Virus record (IMG/VR): IMGVR_UViG_3300021364_000059
Coordinates: 1 to 39,690 of that record
Direction: 5' to 3' (one strand)
Source: a virus
Length of the DNA: 39,690 nucleotides
Positions 7,971-14,703 of this stretch are shown here, piece after piece. The number at the start of each line of letters is the position of its first letter. Positions within the stretch are counted from its first letter, which is position 1. The position numbers and the translations under genes are program-made. The notes below the pieces were generated by a model. It was given only the letters and a program-made list of their open reading frames with translations. It was not told where the DNA came from and made no database searches.

Positions 7971-8428
7971 TGAGGTTCAACGAATTTAAAGAAGAACGCA
8001 CAGACGAAATAGCACCAGCACTAGCGGTTGCAGGTAGAGGCCTTGCTAAAGGTGCCGCGGCCGCAGGTAAGATGGCGGCTAGGGGTGCAGGAGCAGTTGC
8101 TAAGAAAGGCATGCAAGTTGGCAAAGGTGCTGTTAACAAAGGCATGAACTTAGCCAAGCAAGGTTTACAAAAAGGAAAACAAATGGGTATGGATGCTATG
8201 AATACAATGGCAAACCCACAAGGAGGAGTACAAGGCGGGCCAGGAGCAAAGCCTAACCAAGAAGCACCACCTGCACCAGGTGATCCAATGGGTAATGATG
8301 CAATGATGCAAGACCCAAAGGTTATGCAACAACAAAAGAAAACACTACAAGCTCAACTAAAAGCACAGGAAAAACAGCATAAAGCTACTGTGACACAACT
8401 TAAAAAACAGATTGCAAGTATAAAATGA
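7970..8428 (+). CDS. Ala/Gly/Lys-rich phage protein with leader-like N-terminus, 152 aa
   Basis: It starts MRFNEFKEERTDE, overlapping the previous gene by 1 nt. The middle is a run of Ala/Gly/Lys amphipathic repeats (AAAAGKMAARGAGAVAKKGM), followed by a Pro/Gly-rich linker (about residues 80-105) and a C-terminal Gln/Lys-rich helix likely to form a coiled coil (QQQKKTLQAQLKAQEKQHK). Composition is close to that of the previous protein, suggesting a shared origin. A virion-interior role is likely; nothing more specific is visible. Confidence 0.58.
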   Translation: MRFNEFKEERTDEIAPALAVAGRGLAKGAAAAGKMAARGAGAVAKKGMQVGKGAVNKGMNLAKQGLQKGKQMGMDAMNTMANPQGGVQGGPGAKPNQEAPPAPGDPMGNDAMMQDPKVMQQQKKTLQAQLKAQEKQHKATVTQLKKQIASIK

Positions 8429-8628
8429 AGATAAATGAACTCTTACATAAATTTACTATTCAATGCACAAACGAAGAGCGGGCAGTATTGAAGAAATGTA
8501 ATCATGTTAGATCATTAGACAGTTATTCAGAGAGGGACAGATTCGTAATTGAGGGTCTGATACGGAAAGCATTAGTAAGTAAACTAATACAAGATGGAAC
8601 TGTAATGGTCGTTGTAAATGAGTTTTGA
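8425..8628 (+). CDS. Small phage protein of unknown function, 67 aa
   Basis: It overlaps the gene before by 4 nt (ATGA) and the gene after by 11 nt, so it is part of the same translationally coupled string. It begins MKINELLHKF, the same M-basic-I/L-N-E leader pattern as its upstream neighbours. The rest is a short mixed-charge helical protein. No function is recognised. Confidence 0.55.
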   Translation: MKINELLHKFTIQCTNEERAVLKKCNHVRSLDSYSERDRFVIEGLIRKALVSKLIQDGTVMVVVNEF

Positions 8629-9049
8629 CAAACAATTAGCAAAAGAACTTGAAGAAATCGTAGTACATGGGCTTGCTCAAGTACCAATTCCTTATGAAAA
8701 AGGCAATAGTATTAGGGTAAAAAACATAGTAATCCGCAAACATAGGAACGGTTACCGTATTTTTGATATAAGTACTAATAAGCATGTAGTTACTACATTT
8801 ACTAAGACTGCGGCCCTTGCTATAGCAAAAATAGTAGGAGAACGTGGTAATAGTAATGATATTAAGGACATTATTGCTTTAGATCATAAGGTTTCTAAGC
8901 ATTATATGGACGCAGTATTTGCAAAAAGAGCTATTGAAGTTAGCAAAGATATTACGAGGATAGAGGCATCAGAAGTAAAATTTGACATAGCAACAGACAA
9001 AGCATGGAGCTCACTTGCCCAGATAGAAAGTTACATCTTTGATAAATAA
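8618..9049 (+). CDS. Conserved marine T4-like phage protein, 143 aa
   Basis: Soluble helical protein beginning MSFDKQLAKELEEIV with a beta-hairpin-like stretch (IRVKNIVIRKHRNGYRIFDISTNKHVV). I associate this type of protein with T4-like marine phages but know no function. Its tail overlaps a late promoter box (9041-9048) that serves the next gene, so that gene can be transcribed separately. Confidence 0.55.
   Translation: MSFDKQLAKELEEIVVHGLAQVPIPYEKGNSIRVKNIVIRKHRNGYRIFDISTNKHVVTTFTKTAALAIAKIVGERGNSNDIKDIIALDHKVSKHYMDAVFAKRAIEVSKDITRIEASEVKFDIATDKAWSSLAQIESYIFDK
9041..9048 (+). promoter_or_regulatory. T4-type late promoter
   Basis: GATAAATA (seven of eight positions of the consensus) overlaps the end of the previous gene and lies 27 nt before the ATG at 9076, which also has an AAAGGA ribosome site. 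Confidence 0.6.
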
Positions 9050-9075
9050 ATACATAATGACAAAGGAACAATACT

Positions 9076-9987
9076 ATGCATATTAGAGAATTTTCAAAGC
9101 CCATTACAGTCAAAGCACTGAATGAGAACCTGGCTAAAAAATATGGAAAAACAATTAATGTAGATAAGTTTACTATGGAACAATTATTAGATGTTCGTAA
9201 TAGACTAAGAACTACACTATCACAAGTTGAAACTAACGAAAGTTTTGACTCAGTACACACAAGCGAAACTTACCAGAAGAATAAATTGTTCCTTGAACTT
9301 CTGAACCAAGCTATCGCAGAGCGTGAAGCAGTTGAAGAAAAAATGGATCCAGTAGGCAAAGAAGATGACGATGTTAATAACGATGGTAAAGAAGATAAAA
9401 CAGACGATTATCTAAAAAATAGACGTAAAAAAGTTTCAGCCGCAATTAACAAAGGCAAAGGTAAAAAAGATAAAAAAGACGAGTCAGTAGTACGTGAAGG
9501 CGCTGAAGAAGAAGCAACACTAGTTATGGCCGCTAAAGACATGGTCGACAGAGTTACAGGCTGGATGGAAGACACAGCAGAAATGCAAACAGAATCCATG
9601 CTTGAAATAGGCGACAAGATCAGAGACGAAATGGGCGTAGATAAATCAGAAGAATTTATTAATGCAGTTAAACCTGCACTAGGCTCTTTATTCACAGCAT
9701 TGGAAAGCACACGAGATTCACTTACAGGTGGCGTAGCTATTTTGACTGGTGAAGGTGCTCCTGACACAATGGGCGATGAAGTACCTGCAGATGACGATAT
9801 GGACATGGAGCCAACAGTCGATGCAGATGCGGAAGCAGAAGCCCCAGAAGGCGATATGGGTGATGAGTTTGCGGCGGCAGACGCATCAGCAGGCGGTGAA
9901 GAAGAAGACGATAGAGGCAAACGGGAAAGTATTGAGCTTTCAAAGCGTTTAGGTCTGCTATTAGCGGATTCAAAAAAAAAGGATTAG
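9076..9987 (+). CDS. Acidic prohead-core-like phage protein, zero-frame product 303 aa
   Basis: The protein starts MHIREFSKPITVKALNENLAKKYG, where LNE fits a prohead-protease site. It contains charged Lys/Asp/Glu tracts (residues 90-140), a helical middle (MVDRVTGWMEDTAEMQTESM) and a very acidic Asp/Glu/Ala-rich segment (residues 230-280). Strong acidic and helical character with a cleavage-type leader is reminiscent of T4-like head scaffold or core proteins. The zero frame stops at 9985-9987 directly after the codons AAA AAA AAG; the -1 frame continues for about 100 further codons (next entry), so the full product may be about 404 residues. Confidence 0.6.
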   Translation: MHIREFSKPITVKALNENLAKKYGKTINVDKFTMEQLLDVRNRLRTTLSQVETNESFDSVHTSETYQKNKLFLELLNQAIAEREAVEEKMDPVGKEDDDVNNDGKEDKTDDYLKNRRKKVSAAINKGKGKKDKKDESVVREGAEEEATLVMAAKDMVDRVTGWMEDTAEMQTESMLEIGDKIRDEMGVDKSEEFINAVKPALGSLFTALESTRDSLTGGVAILTGEGAPDTMGDEVPADDDMDMEPTVDADAEAEAPEGDMGDEFAAADASAGGEEEDDRGKRESIELSKRLGLLLADSKKKD

Positions 9988-10289
9988 ATAGACTCGAAGA
10001 GACTACTTCCGATAAGCTCGCACAAGTAATTCATTTAAAAGCACAAGAAGGCGCAACTAGGATTGGTTGGGAAGAACTAAACCGATACCTTGCAAACTCA
10101 GAAAAAGAACACTACGATAAAGAGAGCTTCGTCGTTGCTTACAATAATGATCAACGTTTACAAAATCTAGTAAACAATTTTGATGAACAGGGTCTAGTAT
10201 TAGCCGGCGGCGAAGATCCAAAATCCCCACCTGAAGATAAAACTTTAGATAAAATGGCAGATAGGGCAACAGCCAACGCACTCAAATAA
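9936..10289 (+). CDS. -1 frame continuation of the acidic protein after an A9 run; no start codon of its own
   Basis: In the frame -1 relative to the gene at 9076 the DNA is open from 9936 to a TAA at 10287-10289. There is no ATG, GTG or TTG before an ATG at 10255, close to its end. Translation from 9981 gives a normal protein-like sequence of about 102 residues beginning GLDRLEETTSDKLAQVIHLK and containing EELNRYLANSEKEHYDKES. It joins the upstream frame at nine consecutive A residues (9972-9980), a classical slippery run. Either the ribosome shifts -1 here to make a longer form, or the run is one base off in this sequence or strain. Without it the stretch 9988-10289 would be unexplained. 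Confidence 0.6.
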   Translation, partial: AFKAFRSAISGFKKKGLDRLEETTSDKLAQVIHLKAQEGATRIGWEELNRYLANSEKEHYDKESFVVAYNNDQRLQNLVNNFDEQGLVLAGGEDPKSPPEDKTLDKMADRATANALK

Positions 10290-10292
10290 GAC

Positions 10293-10321
10293 TTGACTTC
10301 TTAGTTTTTTTGTTATATAAT
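10293..10321 (+). promoter_or_regulatory. Sigma70-type promoter for the oxygenase gene
   Basis: TTGACT, 17-nt spacer, TATAAT; the ATG follows at 10344 with an AGGAG ribosome site. The match suggests early expression by host polymerase. Confidence 0.78.
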
Positions 10322-10343
10322 AAGTAGACATTAGGAGTTTTGA

Positions 10344-10943
10344 ATGAGCCTACTTAAAAAAGTAAATGACGTTGAGTTATATCTTACACAAAATCAACAT
10401 TGGGTAGTAAGTGCCATATATCCTCACTACAAAGACCTAGAAGATTTATTTGATTTTACAACTGCTGATATTTCAACAGGAACTTGTACAGTAAATGGTA
10501 TACAAAAACCTTTAGAATATAGTGAATGGGACAAGCAACGCAAAGATTATAAAGAATGGTTGCTAGATTGTTTTAAGCAAGTAGACTTACCTATTACTCA
10601 AATTACAGAACGAACTGAAGGCCAAGAAACAAAAGCATGGACTATAAATTATTTTCCAGGCGGCTGGCAAGCAGGACACTTTCATTCAACTGATAGGGTG
10701 CAACAACAAAATAGACGTTTTGCATCTAGTGTTATGTTGTTTGATCATATAACTCCTACAAAACAAAATCAATTCAATGGTTGTATGTATACAGTCATGC
10801 AAAATCAATATGGCTATACATATGATCACAAGTTTCATCCTACTCCAGGTAGAGTAGTAGTTATGGACGATAGAGTATGGCATGGTGCATACCCAACCGA
10901 AGACAATAGACGCTGTCTAGTTTGGGACTTTGACATCAGATGA
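10344..10943 (+). CDS. 2OG-Fe(II) oxygenase-like phage protein, 199 aa
   Basis: The C-terminal half has the look of a double-stranded beta-helix oxygenase: GGWQAGHFHSTD with candidate metal ligands, then PGRVVVMDDRVWHGAYP with a distal His, then an Arg-containing RRCLVWDFDI strand that could bind 2-oxoglutarate. The standard HxD motif is not clear (HFHSTD instead), so the metal site is tentative. It is expressed from its own sigma70-type promoter and overlaps the next gene by 4 nt. Such oxygenases are frequent in marine phages; the substrate is unknown. Confidence 0.5.
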   Translation: MSLLKKVNDVELYLTQNQHWVVSAIYPHYKDLEDLFDFTTADISTGTCTVNGIQKPLEYSEWDKQRKDYKEWLLDCFKQVDLPITQITERTEGQETKAWTINYFPGGWQAGHFHSTDRVQQQNRRFASSVMLFDHITPTKQNQFNGCMYTVMQNQYGYTYDHKFHPTPGRVVVMDDRVWHGAYPTEDNRRCLVWDFDIR

Positions 10944-11188
10944 AAATTAGATTCTATCAAAAATTAGACAAAGGCAGATGGTTAGGTTTTATGATAGCCA
11001 TACTAGCCGCATATATATTATCAGATGCTAATACAGATACACAAGCAATAGGTTGGGGCATGGCGTGTATTAGTTGTTTAATGTGGATTTACTTTGCAGT
11101 GAAAGATAAAGATATTCCAAGAGCATGTATGGAACTTATGTATATGTTACTTGCTATGCGAGCAGTTTACAATTGGATGATAGGATGA
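10940..11188 (+). CDS. Small membrane protein, 82 aa
   Basis: About three hydrophobic helices (FMIAILAAYIL; IGWGMACISCLMWIYFAV; ELMYMLLAMRAVYNWMI) and a basic N-terminus MKIRFYQKLDKGRW, so an inner-membrane protein is expected. It overlaps both neighbours by 4 nt (ATGA), forming a coupled string of oxygenase-like gene, this gene and hemC. Function unknown. Confidence 0.65.
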   Translation: MKIRFYQKLDKGRWLGFMIAILAAYILSDANTDTQAIGWGMACISCLMWIYFAVKDKDIPRACMELMYMLLAMRAVYNWMIG

Positions 11189-11928
11189 AGATAGGCGTTC
11201 GCGGTAGTAAGTTAGCCTTGGCCTATGCCCAAAAGGCAATTGATGCAATAGGCGAAGGTGAAATAGAAATAATCAAAACAGATGGTGATTTACATCCTGA
11301 TACTCCAATACATGAAATTGGTGGTAAAGGAGTATTCTGCAATGCTATTGAATATGCACTTGCACAAGGAATAGTTGATGTAGCAGTACACAGTCTAAAA
11401 GATATGCCAGGAGATGTAGAACATCCTGACCTACATATTTGTGCAGTTTTAGAACGTGCTAGGCCTAGCGATGTTCTAATAGGAAATATAAAAGATAACT
11501 TTGTACTAGGAACTAGTAGTCCAAGACGTAAAGCTCAATTAGAACAACTGTATGCTAACCATCATGTACAAATCAAACCTATAAGAGGTAATATAGATAC
11601 AAGGCTTGCAAAATTAGATGCAGGTGAATACGATGCTATTGTATTAGCAGAAGCTGGACTAGATGCTTTAGGCATAAAAAGAGAATATACAAGATTACCT
11701 ATCATTCCAGCAGTTGGGCAAGGTATAATTGCTTTGCAAACACGTAAAGACGATGCAAAGACAAATGAAATAGTAAGCAAAGCAAATCATAAACTTACAT
11801 ATGAACAGGCAAAATTAGAAAGAGCATTACTTAAAGGCATAGCAGGAGATTGTCATACTAGAGTCGCAGGACATGCGAAAGGTGATAATCCAATAAAGCT
11901 AGAAGCAGTATATTACACGGAGAATTAA
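11185..11928 (+). CDS. hemC: Porphobilinogen deaminase (hydroxymethylbilane synthase), short form
   Basis: HemC condenses four porphobilinogens to hydroxymethylbilane, an early step of heme synthesis. Seen: GVRGSKLALAYAQ at the N-terminus, GGKGVF, the catalytic-Asp segment HSLKDMP (Asp near 73), GTSSPRRKAQL, RGNIDTRLAKL, PAVGQG, and the dipyrromethane-cofactor Cys in AGDCHTRV (Cys223). All core motifs are kept. At 247 residues it is about 60 shorter than typical HemC, losing most of the third domain after the cofactor loop. The start at 11185 is chosen over 11125 because the protein then begins at the conserved N-terminus and overlaps the previous stop as ATGA. It may feed the heme oxygenase/bilin reductase pair near 30.5-31.8 kb. 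Confidence 0.9.
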   Translation: MKIGVRGSKLALAYAQKAIDAIGEGEIEIIKTDGDLHPDTPIHEIGGKGVFCNAIEYALAQGIVDVAVHSLKDMPGDVEHPDLHICAVLERARPSDVLIGNIKDNFVLGTSSPRRKAQLEQLYANHHVQIKPIRGNIDTRLAKLDAGEYDAIVLAEAGLDALGIKREYTRLPIIPAVGQGIIALQTRKDDAKTNEIVSKANHKLTYEQAKLERALLKGIAGDCHTRVAGHAKGDNPIKLEAVYYTEN

Positions 11929-12608
11929 TGAGCTTAATTACAGAGAGATATAACTATCAAGAAATCAAACGTCAGTCAGTAGATGGCAAGCGTTTATATG
12001 CTTGTCCTGACGGCAACGCAGTCGCAAGTGTTACTACGATCCTTGATAAAACCAAAGATAAGACCCATTTAATTGCTTGGCGTAAGCGAGTAGGCGAACA
12101 AAAAGCACAAGAAATTGTTACTGAAGCATCAAGTGTAGGTACACGTATGCACAAGTATCTTGAAGACTATATAGAGTTTGGTGAATGGCCTACACCTGGA
12201 TCAAACCCATATGCCCAACAAGCACATAAAATGGCTACCCAAGTCAAAGAAAATGCAATGGTTGATGTAGACGAGATTTGGGGTAGTGAAATTAATTTAT
12301 ACCATCCTAAAATTTATGCAGGTACAACAGACCTTGTAGGACAATACAAAGGACAACCTGCAATAATGGATTTCAAACAGACTAATAAACCTAAAAAGAA
12401 AGAATGGGTTGAGGATTATTATCTACAACTAACAGCCTATGCTCTAGCACATAACGAAGTGTTTGGCACTAATATACGTGAAGGACATGTGTTTATGTGT
12501 TCAAGAGACTTACAATACCAGCAGTTTGACTTATGGCCAGACGAATTTGATGCTTGGGAACAAAAATGGTGGGATAGAGTGTATGAGTATTACGACAAAC
12601 ATGCATAA
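11928..12608 (+). CDS. RecB/Cas4-like PD-(D/E)XK exonuclease
   Basis: The 226-residue protein has the motifs of RecB-family nucleases: a Glu segment (WGSEINLYHPKIYAG) leading into GTTDLVG with the first metal Asp, IMDFKQTNKP with the D-x-K pair, and YYLQLTAYALAH with the QxxxY motif. It probably degrades or processes DNA during replication, recombination or host DNA breakdown. It overlaps hemC by 1 nt at a TAATG junction. No helicase domain is present. A late promoter for the tailspike overlaps its end. Confidence 0.8.
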   Translation: MSLITERYNYQEIKRQSVDGKRLYACPDGNAVASVTTILDKTKDKTHLIAWRKRVGEQKAQEIVTEASSVGTRMHKYLEDYIEFGEWPTPGSNPYAQQAHKMATQVKENAMVDVDEIWGSEINLYHPKIYAGTTDLVGQYKGQPAIMDFKQTNKPKKKEWVEDYYLQLTAYALAHNEVFGTNIREGHVFMCSRDLQYQQFDLWPDEFDAWEQKWWDRVYEYYDKHA

Positions 12609-12611
12609 ATA
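12604..12611 (+). promoter_or_regulatory. T4-type late promoter for the tailspike
   Basis: CATAAATA (seven of eight) lies 20 nt before the tailspike ATG at 12632, with AAGGAG between. Late expression fits a virion protein. Confidence 0.65.
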
Positions 12612-12631
12612 TATAAAATAAGGAGCAATTA

Positions 12632-14248
12632 ATGGCAGTCGTACAAATTTCAAGAATCCAAGTTAGACGTGGTAAAGGAACTAATGGTATTCCACAATTA
12701 GCTGGAGGTGAATTTGGCTGGGCAGTAGACAATCGTGCATTATATATAGGTAATGGTAGTGTAGCAGAAGGTTCACCAGCTGTAGGAAACACCAAAATTA
12801 TAACAGAACACGATAATCTTTTTACACTAGCGAATTCATACACATATTTAAATGGTGTTTCTGTACAAACAGGTTCTAGTCCAACTGCTCCTATCAAAAG
12901 AACACTACAGGAAAGATTAGACGAAATTGTAAATATCAAATCTTTCGGTGCTAATGGAGACGGTGCAGTTGATGAAACAGCATCTATCCAACGAGCAATA
13001 GATCAATTATACATTAATAATTCTACAAAAGGAACAGAGCAAAGTCGCGTTAAGTTATATATTCCTGCAGGATTATATAAAGTTTCAGGGACAATCTATC
13101 TGCCGCCTTACACAACCATTTATGGTGATGGCATAGACAAAACTAAATTTAATATGACTGGTGATGCACCTGTATTCCAAACAGTCAATAGCACAAGCAC
13201 TCCAGGTAACTATGCAAACGATAGCACAAGTACAACATTAAATCAGGCAAGTAATATCCATTTAGAAGGATTTACTATTGCAACTGTGTCTACAACAAAT
13301 CCTGTAATCAAATTACAAAGTTGTAAGAGCAGTCACTTTAGAGAAATAAAACTTGCAGGACCATGGACGACAGGCACAGCAGTTACTACATCAAACGCAG
13401 GTATTGAATTAGGATCACTAAGTTCAATAGTTGGTTCTCAAAAGAACAAGTTCGATCATATTATGTTTAATGGATTAAGTGTAGGTATTGCAAGTGATGA
13501 TGATATCTATAACAATCATTGGAATTGTTGTCATTTTGAAAACTTAGGTCACGGTGTAGTTTTCGGAGAAGGTACATCATTAGGTGCACAAGGACAAGCT
13601 ACTGCACCTTGTAAAAATTCAATAAGTCATTCTTCATTTATGGATATAGACAGAGAAGCTCTCGTAATTACTGAAGGAACAAACAATACAAGCACACATA
13701 ATAACTATGAAGGTGTAGGTAATGTTGGAGGCAACGAAGGTAATGCACAGTATAGTGTTATTGATTTTAACAGGCCTGGTAATAATAGTGTAGAAGACTA
13801 TTTTGCTAGAACTGCTGATCTAGGATACAACCAAACATATATTTCAACATACAAATATGTGTCTGAAATAAAAGGCAAAGTAAACGCAACACTTGGCGGC
13901 CTTAATAGTCTAGAAGTTCAAGAGGCATCTACGCCTACTTACTTGTTTAGATTACCAGGTGATTACAGCCGAACTTATCATATTGAGTACTACTATGAAA
14001 GTAACCTTGTTAACGCACAAAGAAGCGGAACAATGGAATTTATGTTAGATGCAGGAACCAATACATTAAATTTTGTAGACGATCATTCATATCAGGGTGA
14101 TAGTAACTACGAAACAGCATTAACCTTTACTGCCGCTACAATTAACGCAGATGGTAATTTAGGGGTTGACACGATAGTGGTTTCTATGTTAAACTCTACA
14201 ACAAATGACCAAGGTGTATTCAACTACAAAATCAAAGTTCGAAGTTAA
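12632..14248 (+). CDS. Tailspike/tail fibre with pectin-lyase-like beta-helix, 538 aa
   Basis: The N-terminus (MAVVQISRIQVRRGKGT, then GEFGWAVDNRALYIGNG) matches the short attachment domain common on receptor-binding fibres of marine T4-like phages. Residues about 105-160 carry the pectate-lyase-3 signature: IKSFGANGDGAVDETASIQ, then LYIPAGLYKVSGTIYLPPYT and IYGDG. A long Asn/Ser/Gly-rich beta region follows, consistent with a right-handed parallel beta-helix. The C-terminal 100 residues form a separate beta domain (trimerisation or receptor contact). The likely job is host attachment, perhaps with polysaccharide cleavage. It is preceded by a late promoter and overlaps the next gene by 1 nt (TAATG). 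Confidence 0.8.
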   Translation: MAVVQISRIQVRRGKGTNGIPQLAGGEFGWAVDNRALYIGNGSVAEGSPAVGNTKIITEHDNLFTLANSYTYLNGVSVQTGSSPTAPIKRTLQERLDEIVNIKSFGANGDGAVDETASIQRAIDQLYINNSTKGTEQSRVKLYIPAGLYKVSGTIYLPPYTTIYGDGIDKTKFNMTGDAPVFQTVNSTSTPGNYANDSTSTTLNQASNIHLEGFTIATVSTTNPVIKLQSCKSSHFREIKLAGPWTTGTAVTTSNAGIELGSLSSIVGSQKNKFDHIMFNGLSVGIASDDDIYNNHWNCCHFENLGHGVVFGEGTSLGAQGQATAPCKNSISHSSFMDIDREALVITEGTNNTSTHNNYEGVGNVGGNEGNAQYSVIDFNRPGNNSVEDYFARTADLGYNQTYISTYKYVSEIKGKVNATLGGLNSLEVQEASTPTYLFRLPGDYSRTYHIEYYYESNLVNAQRSGTMEFMLDAGTNTLNFVDDHSYQGDSNYETALTFTAATINADGNLGVDTIVVSMLNSTTNDQGVFNYKIKVRS

Positions 14249-14673
14249 TGTTTGAATTAAAATTTGAAGACAAAGTAAAAGTCTGGAAAGATTTAAGAGA
14301 TAAACTTGAATCTGCACCTAGACCGTTTGACTTGCTGTTGAAGTTTATCAATGGTCTTCCACGAAGTTCACGTAAACAGAATCCATGGGATCCTGATAGC
14401 GTGGCAGAACCGTGGCACTTGATAGAGAACAGTTCATTTACTGAGTATGAAATTGCACTATTATGCGCCTATACTTTACAGTTAACAGATCGTTTTAGTG
14501 ATGCAAAAGTCGAGATACATATCAGTAAGGACATAAAAGAAGACGTAAACATGTACCTAGTGTATTTGGACGGAAGTATTGTTTTAGGATACAACAACGA
14601 AGTATTCACAAGCAACTCATTACCGCAAAGCATTGTATCACAAAAGGTGATCCAACTGCCTCCACTACACTAA
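14248..14673 (+). CDS. Conserved marine T4-like phage protein, 141 aa
   Basis: It starts at the TAATG junction with the tailspike and is therefore probably co-translated with it. The sequence (MFELKFEDKVKVWKDLRDK, PRSSRKQNPWDPDSVAEPWHLI) is a soluble alpha/beta protein with no motif that I recognise. Position beside the tailspike makes a tail or chaperone function conceivable, but nothing in the sequence proves it. Confidence 0.6.
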   Translation: MFELKFEDKVKVWKDLRDKLESAPRPFDLLLKFINGLPRSSRKQNPWDPDSVAEPWHLIENSSFTEYEIALLCAYTLQLTDRFSDAKVEIHISKDIKEDVNMYLVYLDGSIVLGYNNEVFTSNSLPQSIVSQKVIQLPPLH

Positions 14674-14703
14674 ATATTTTTTAATCAAAGAAAGTGAAGT
14701 AAG

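Noticed and set aside
9408-9920. 170-codon minus-strand Ser/Ala-rich frame
   Set aside because: It is the complement of the acidic Asp/Glu/Ala-rich gene, whose codon bias creates long antisense frames.
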